A DNA stretch of 64,000 bases from Mytilisepta virgata (Eukaryota > Mollusca > Bivalvia > Mytilida > Mytilidae): NCBI GenBank assembly GCA_028015205.1, contig CM051520.1, forward strand, positions 66,286,694-66,350,693, given 5' to 3'. Position numbers and translations under genes: made by a program. Shown one piece after another: positions 58,345 to 64,000 of the stretch. Numbering within the stretch: the stretch's first letter is position 1; each line of letters begins with the position of its first letter. Under the pieces are notes generated by a model, which was not told the origin of the DNA, ran no database searches, and saw nothing but the letters and a program-made list of their open reading frames with translations.

Positions 58345-59412
58345 ATGATCTAAACATAATATGTTTTTATTAGTTATGTCTCTTCTAGCATGGGTACTGT
58401 TTGTTTCTCTATCTTGCTTATTTAGTATCAAAAGAGAGCTTCCAAGGACGTTTCATGTTTATTCAAATGGGGGTTATAACATGTTAAAGTTCGTATGGTT
58501 TGGAAGTACCATCAAACGACCAACAAGCGATATGACAGAGGCACGGGAAAATCAGATACACAAGGCGAATTCGACAAAACGTGCACAGAAACACAAAAAT
58601 AATACTAACAAAAAAACTACAAAAAACTAGAACATTAATGTCTTTATCGACAGTGATCCCCACAATTAGTTTATAGACACTTAGAAAAGGTCAAAAATCA
58701 AAAACCTTGTTGCCCATTTACAGATGTTATGCAATCATTCTATCCACATAAGGTGTATGACAATACAGTTAAGACGTAAAATGCATAAATTAAACAATGA
58801 AAGAGGAGTTCAGGTCACAAGCTTAAATTCACAATTTGAGAAATTCGTTTTTAAAAGTATTTTCGTACTTGGCAACAATGGTCCTTAGATGGTCCTCTTT
58901 CACAATAACAATCGATTGACCAGTCACCATCCAAGCTGGCAGCTACAACCATACGTAGTTAACATAAGACCCTATTTAAGGTCTTGTCTGAAATCAATAA
59001 GCCAGTTGGAACCACAGGTTGCATGAATGGTCCTGACGTACATTCAGAATTGTCTGATGACCTGGCCCACCAACAAAATGCCCATCAACTCGTATATGTC
59101 ATATACATGTATATATGGGAAAATTGTTAAAAGATCTTGTCTGACACAACTATATAATGAAGAGAACCTGTCATAAAACCTGTATTAAGTTATTATTGAT
59201 TAGCTGGAATTCAGAATAAACAAAGATGGCGTTTCATTTTAAGTTAATTTGACAAAATATAAGTAGAAAGCAACAACTTGTCGTCAGAATTTGTAATAAA
59301 ATCCATTGCCATTGTTACTTTATAATTTCTCACACCTATGAAACAGTCATGTTAAAGGAGTTTAAACCGTATACTTAAGATATTACAGTACCTATAAATG
59401 TATACATTTCAG
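58345..59412. other. Sequence between the C1q gene and the pseudogene
   Basis: Contains one unit of the GATGGCCGCC-type repeat (about 58900-59060). Counterparts of C1q exons 1 and 2 for the pseudogene were not found here. Confidence 0.4.
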
Positions 59413-62400
59413 GCGACTGTGTCCAGAAACAGAACAAATCAAACCTTGACCTCACCCGTTAACCTATCCGTAACATTGGGTTCGAACTGAGTTTTTAAAT
59501 TTATCATGCAAGGAGCGGCTACGACGGGTGTGACTAAACATCGAGTTCGAGTTAAGAGTTAGAGTTAAAGTTCGAGTTAGCGCTCGAGTTATAATTCGAG
59601 TTCAGGTTAATCTTCGAGTTAACTCGAGATATTGATTTCTAATGTAATTTATCGAGTTGCATTTCGAGTTAAAATTCGAGTTACGGATTAAGTTTAGGGG
59701 GAGGGAGGTACACCCCATTAAAGATATATATTTTTTTCAGACCCAGAAAAATACTTTTATTTAACCCCATAAAAATACTTTCATTTTACCACATAAAGCA
59801 TGTTAAAAACGCTATTTATTTCGTCTTCTTGAACACACCCCAAAAAATACCTTCAATTTTTTGTACTCAATAAAAATATAGAAAAATCGCAAAATTTGAC
59901 CGCAAAAAATAGTACTAACCTACGTGCGGAGAGTACCCCCCCTCCCCCTTCCCCCGGGATTAAGTTATTGTGTGTTGATTTTTATCCTTCGTCGTTTAAT
60001 CATCTGGACACCGTATATTGGTATCAATAAATCTAGATTGACCGCCTCCTCATGCATGGCACTTGAAACGTTATCGACTTCGTATCCTCACGCGTATTCC
60101 TTATCTCTTTCTCCTTATGTCCCACCAACGAATGTGGAATTCTTAAGAGACACAAATCAACCTGCCCCCCCCCCCCCCCCCATATCCGAAATACGTGTAT
60201 TTATATTGTTCAACCCACCTTAAAGTACTTGTATGACGTCCTCCCTAAATCGAAATGTCTGTGGAAACTGTATAATTAAAAAGAGTTTTTTTTCAAACCT
60301 TCCTTAAAATATTCCGTACACTGAATTGTGAGATTTAAAGTTGTGAAAAAAACTGCGGTATAAAATAAAAGTTTAGTTATGAATGAAAAATGAAGGGATA
60401 TGGAGTAAATGTACATGAGACAAAATCCCTATTAATACATGGTAAGCAAAGCAATGGAACGACGCTTTTATTGATGTTCTTCATCTTGAAGTCACTATTA
60501 GTTTGAATCTTTTTTTTATATTAATAACAATTATTTTACTGTTAGGCATAATGGATGACAATTTCAAAGTTTTCCTGGCTTGTATATATGTATGAATTGA
60601 TTAATAGTTGGTCTGGAAGCTTGACAATATATGAGTTGTAATGTGTACCATAACGGTTTTCTCCTAGAGGGGAAGGGGTATTTATGGCCCACTAGGTCAC
60701 AGTACCTATATTTTTCATTACCATGACAAACGCAGCAAAACTGTAGGGAATATAGTGATGTGTCTGCCGTTCTGTCTATTTCCCTGTGCAGTTTTTATTG
60801 GCTTTCTTGATGTTTTCTTCATATCGTTGATGTACCGTATAAGTAGACAAAATTTAACCATGGTGTACAACCGGCGCACCCAAAACCATCTGTAACACTG
60901 GATACGTTTAAAATTGGATGGCTTGGTATGTCTTTTTGTCGAAAGCAAAAAGTTTAATTGTATGGCTTCTCATACTTGGCCAATCAATCAGTTGAAATGT
61001 AAACACTCGGTTTACTGATTGTCTCGGATGTGCCGACTGTATACCGTGTTAACTATACAATAAATCATAAGGGCCATGTGACCTTTCGCCATCACTTGCT
61101 GTCCGTAATCTGCTGTCGTAAACTTTTTTGAAGAAAATCTTACAATCTGACCTTGCTGGGCTAATTGGAATCAAACTTGGCCCGAGTCATCACTTTCTTC
61201 AGTAGAAAAAAGTGTCAAAGGATGCCGCAAGTCAAACCACATGTCCTATGTTACTAAGAACATATGGGTTAGAAGTAGTTCTTTAAAATTATCTCAGAAG
61301 AAATGCCTTTTAGAGAAAGTCTGGCAAAATAAATACATCTGGAGGACAAGATCTACTTGCGTGTCAATTTTCGTAGAAATCGGATCACCCGTCTTAGAGT
61401 TAATGCCCCTAAATTGTAGAATTTTAGCTTATTTGTTTTGTTTTTTTTAATATAAAAATCTTTTCCTCTACAACTACTGGGCCAATTGGAACCAAACTTG
61501 GTTATATTAATTTAGTTATGGGATAGTCCCCTTTAAACTTCTTATCTGGCGTGTTCGTCTGTCATCCAAGATTGCCGTCACGACCCGACATAATTAAACT
61601 TAGGACCCTAGTGGAAATACAATTTGAAGAGCTCCTTTGAAACCGTTGGGTTAATTGGAACTAAAATATGGTGGAATATATAGTCATTGAGTGGTCCCCT
61701 TCTAAAATTGTGTCTGTTGTCCCCGACCAAGATAGTTGCCGGAGCTAATTATAAAGAAGGGGAAGGAAAATTTTAAAATCTTTTCCTCTGAAACTACAAA
61801 GTCAATATAAACCAAACTTTACTTTAATGATCTTCAGATGGTCCCCTTCCAAAACGGTGTCCGGTGATTCCGACCCCCGCGACCATGATGGCCACGTCGC
61901 CGGACTTAGTTTCACACTAGACCTTATGTGAATGCACTTTTAACACCTCCTCTAAATACACTGGGCAATTTGGTCTAAATCATCAATAGGTGTCCAGTTT
62001 CAAAATTGTGTCGATGGATGCCCGAACCAATAATTATAACTCGAACTGTGACTCGAACTTCAACTCGAACTCTAACTCGAACTCTAACTCTAACTTTAAC
62101 TAGAACTCGATGTTTAGTCACATCCGACTACGACTAGCTCCGGAGCATATTCACGGCACCACAGACAACCCATACCGGTGTTTAAGAATTTTCTGTCAAC
62201 TATATATGTGGTGGCGATACCAAAAAACCGCTCGAATTAAACATTATGTTATGAAGAACAACTTAGTCAAAGTGAAGGGTCACGCAGCCAATGACCCGTA
62301 CACTTTAGGGTCGATTCTAATCAGGCTTTGATCGATGTGAAGAGGGAGACAATTTATGTTAGCCATACTCAAAGTCGTGGAAAGATATATAGTTCTGACA

Positions 62401-62447
62401 TCTCGATGTTTTCAGGTCATCTGATTTCAGAACTTTTACAGAAATAA
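59413..62447 (+). pseudogene. C1q exon 3 pseudogene, split by a transposon
   Basis: After an acceptor TACATTTCAG, the sequence GTGTCCAGAAACAGAACAAA...CCGTTAACCTATCCGTAACATTGGG parallels exon 3 of the intact gene. It breaks off at 59525 and resumes at 62135 with TAGCTCCGGAGCATATTCAC, GTGTTTAAGAATTTTCTGTCAAC and TCGATGTTTTCAGGTCAT, ending at about 62447 near AATAAA. With the insert and one target copy removed, the 44 bp around the site align base for base with the functional exon. Frameshifts and stops are present on both sides, so it was probably already dead or has decayed since. Confidence 0.85.
59526..62125. mobile_element. 2600-bp nonautonomous TIR element inserted in C1q exon
   Basis: The left end GGGTGTGACTAAACATCGAG and the reverse complement of the right end GGATGTGACTAAACATCGAG match at 19 of 20 bases. 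Similarity continues for roughly 90 bp through GAGTTA/GAGTTC hexamer-rich arms. Flanks are 9-bp direct repeats GGCTACGAC (59517-59525) and GACTACGAC (62126-62134), differing at one base. The interior has no transposase-like frame and carries GATGGCCGCC-family repeats (61080-62000). A 9-bp duplication and long TIRs are typical of Mutator-like elements, an inference only. Confidence 0.8.
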
Positions 62448-63309
62448 ATGTTTAAGAAACATTAATATTTTTTTCTTTATACGTATTTTATCCTACTATT
62501 TGCTTGCTGCACATCTTCCTTAAAAGTTTTTAGTTCGAAGTGGTTTGATGCAAGCTCGAATCAATAGAAAATTTCAAAGGGCATTACCTTTATTTGAAAA
62601 CGTGTGCTATAACCTGGTCAGGTCTCGCTTCAATAATTCAATTCAAGAATATAATTTTGGGGAAATTAAAAAATAGGTCTGACAAATGAGAAATTACAAA
62701 ATGTATAAGTGTATGTATGAGTGCAGGATTAATTGGTGCAATATTATATTTCACTGAGCATGCTTTTCATTCGTAACAGAACGCTTTTGATTGTTTATGT
62801 GCACCAATGATTTGGGAAAATATGGCCTTTCGGATATCCAAGGAGGGCCGGTAGAGCCTTATATCTGAGAGCATAATGTGAATATTTGTTGTAACTGGTG
62901 TCAGAGTACAGGTACAATGTATATTTAATAGCTACGCGGACTACTTAAGTGAAATGTTTCTGTTGGGAAGGGGTGGAGGAATGAATTTTCCCCTAAATTT
63001 TCATCAAAAAGTCATATAGCACATAGGCCTGCCAAAAAAAGACCTAAAATTTACATCCAAAATATTGCCAGAATCCAAATTCTAGTCCTTATCACTCCAC
63101 CTACTCTACCCCACACACCCCTAAAAATCAAATGGTTGCTCCACAGCCATGGCATTTACAATTTATTACATAGGAGATTCAGTGGCATTTATTAATTCAA
63201 TATTTTAAAAGATAATGCAAATCACTAAAACCTCAGTCAACTTAAATATCACAGATGACTATAACAAGACCAAACCGGTTCTGGACCTGCGTCGCAGCAT
63301 GCAGTTCAT
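62448..63309. other. Intergenic sequence
   Basis: No gene or repeat recognised. Confidence 0.35.
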
Positions 63310-63780
63310 TGATCTGCAAACAGGATGTGGCTGCACGACAGATCCGAAAATAGCTTACAATATTATAAAGCTGCAGAAAAATATAAAATCATTCCCTTTT
63401 GTAGAAGCTAAGAAACTTTCACGAAAATGTTTCTAGTGTTTTGAGTATTGTTGAAATTTCAACTATCGGCAAACATAAATTTGGTGTACGACAGATCCAA
63501 ATATTGCTTACATGCTACAACTCAACATTATGAAGCTACTGACAAAATATAAAATCATTCCCTTCTTTAGAAGCCAAGAAAACTTTCACGAAAATGTTTC
63601 TAGTGTTTTGAGTATTGTTGAAGTTTTAACTATCGGCAAACAGGAAGTGGTTGTACGACAGATAAAAACTGCTTACACGCTACAACTCAACATTATGAAG
63701 CCGCAGACAAAATATAAAATATTCCCTTCTGTAGAAGCCAAGAAAACTTTGACGAAAGTTTCCTACCAAAGGTCTCTCAG
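63310..63780 (+). repeat. Three degenerate 153-167 bp tandem units
   Basis: ACGACAGAT at 63335, 63488 and 63655 marks three copies containing TATAAAATCATTCCCTTCT, AAACTTTCACGAAAATGTTTC and GAGTATTGTTGAA. One alternative frame reads QTGSGCTTDKNCLHATTQHYE, so a decayed coding unit is possible, but no family was recognised. Confidence 0.6.
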
Positions 63781-64000
63781 ACGGCCGATAAACGACGGAC
63801 GTAGTCAAGAGGCTACTAGACCTGCTTTCGCCGTTGACGATGCAGGTAGAAATGAAGACAGCAGAAACTTCAAGAACGATAACACAGAACAACAAATTAT
63901 TTAACACCTTTGATCACATCAGAATACAACACACAATCATGTAAATCTGGGAAATATTACGAACAACATTTACTTGACAATAACATTTTAATGTTAAACT

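Noticed and set aside
58361..58630. 89-residue ORF with a hydrophobic N-terminus just after the C1q gene
   Set aside because: Overlaps the C1q 3' end region, has Lys/Thr/Asn low complexity at its end and no splice or promoter support.
1..64000. CRISPR array or bacterial operon
   Set aside because: All arrays have directly abutting units without spacers, and the genes are spliced and eukaryotic.

Overview
This window looks like a piece of a bivalve mollusc nuclear genome. The sequence is AT-rich, with spliced genes carrying GT-AG introns, a secreted C1q-domain gene of the kind hugely expanded in bivalves, tRNA-derived SINEs, several non-LTR retrotransposon remnants, and a Helitron of the Rep-helicase-endonuclease-OTU type. 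The species cannot be fixed from the sequence alone.

Layout: 0-16 kb is mostly AT-rich noncoding DNA with short foldback elements, minisatellites, a LINE tail and three weakly supported host-like exons (about 2.8-3.1, 12.8-13.0 and 15.7-16.0 kb). 16.5-24.1 kb holds tandem-repeat-bearing interspersed elements. One is a 2.6 kb hairpin-ended element (17470-20065) with a 114-bp in-frame repeat. Two near-identical 217-nt minus-strand exons (20.6 and 26.1 kb) and a decayed third copy (25.8 kb) suggest a duplicated host gene family. 26.6-27.8 kb is a dead Penelope-like reverse transcriptase.

28.4-35.2 kb is a frameshifted LINE with ORF1, AP-endonuclease and RT, lying between two roughly 650-700 bp direct copies of one sequence. 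35.7-37.4 kb contains tandem repeats and two SINEs. 38.4-39.5 kb is a probable small spliced minus-strand gene.

42-50 kb is the most striking object: a nearly complete minus-strand Helitron. Its coding region begins with a hydrophobic stretch ending in a 2A-like motif. About 23 tandem 21-residue repeats follow, then a Cys-rich N-terminal domain, an HUH Rep, a PIF1-type helicase, an AP-like endonuclease and an OTU protease. Only two lesions break this reading frame: an A9 homopolymer frameshift and a single in-frame TGA inside the OTU domain.

52.0-54.7 kb holds two nonautonomous elements built as a tandem array followed by a terminal hairpin, resembling Helentron-derived HINEs. 56.8-58.3 kb is an intact three-exon secreted C1q gene with TATA box and poly(A) signal. 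Downstream lies a C1q pseudogene split by a 2600-bp inverted-repeat element flanked by a 9-bp target duplication (59526-62125). The window ends with degenerate 150-170 bp repeats.
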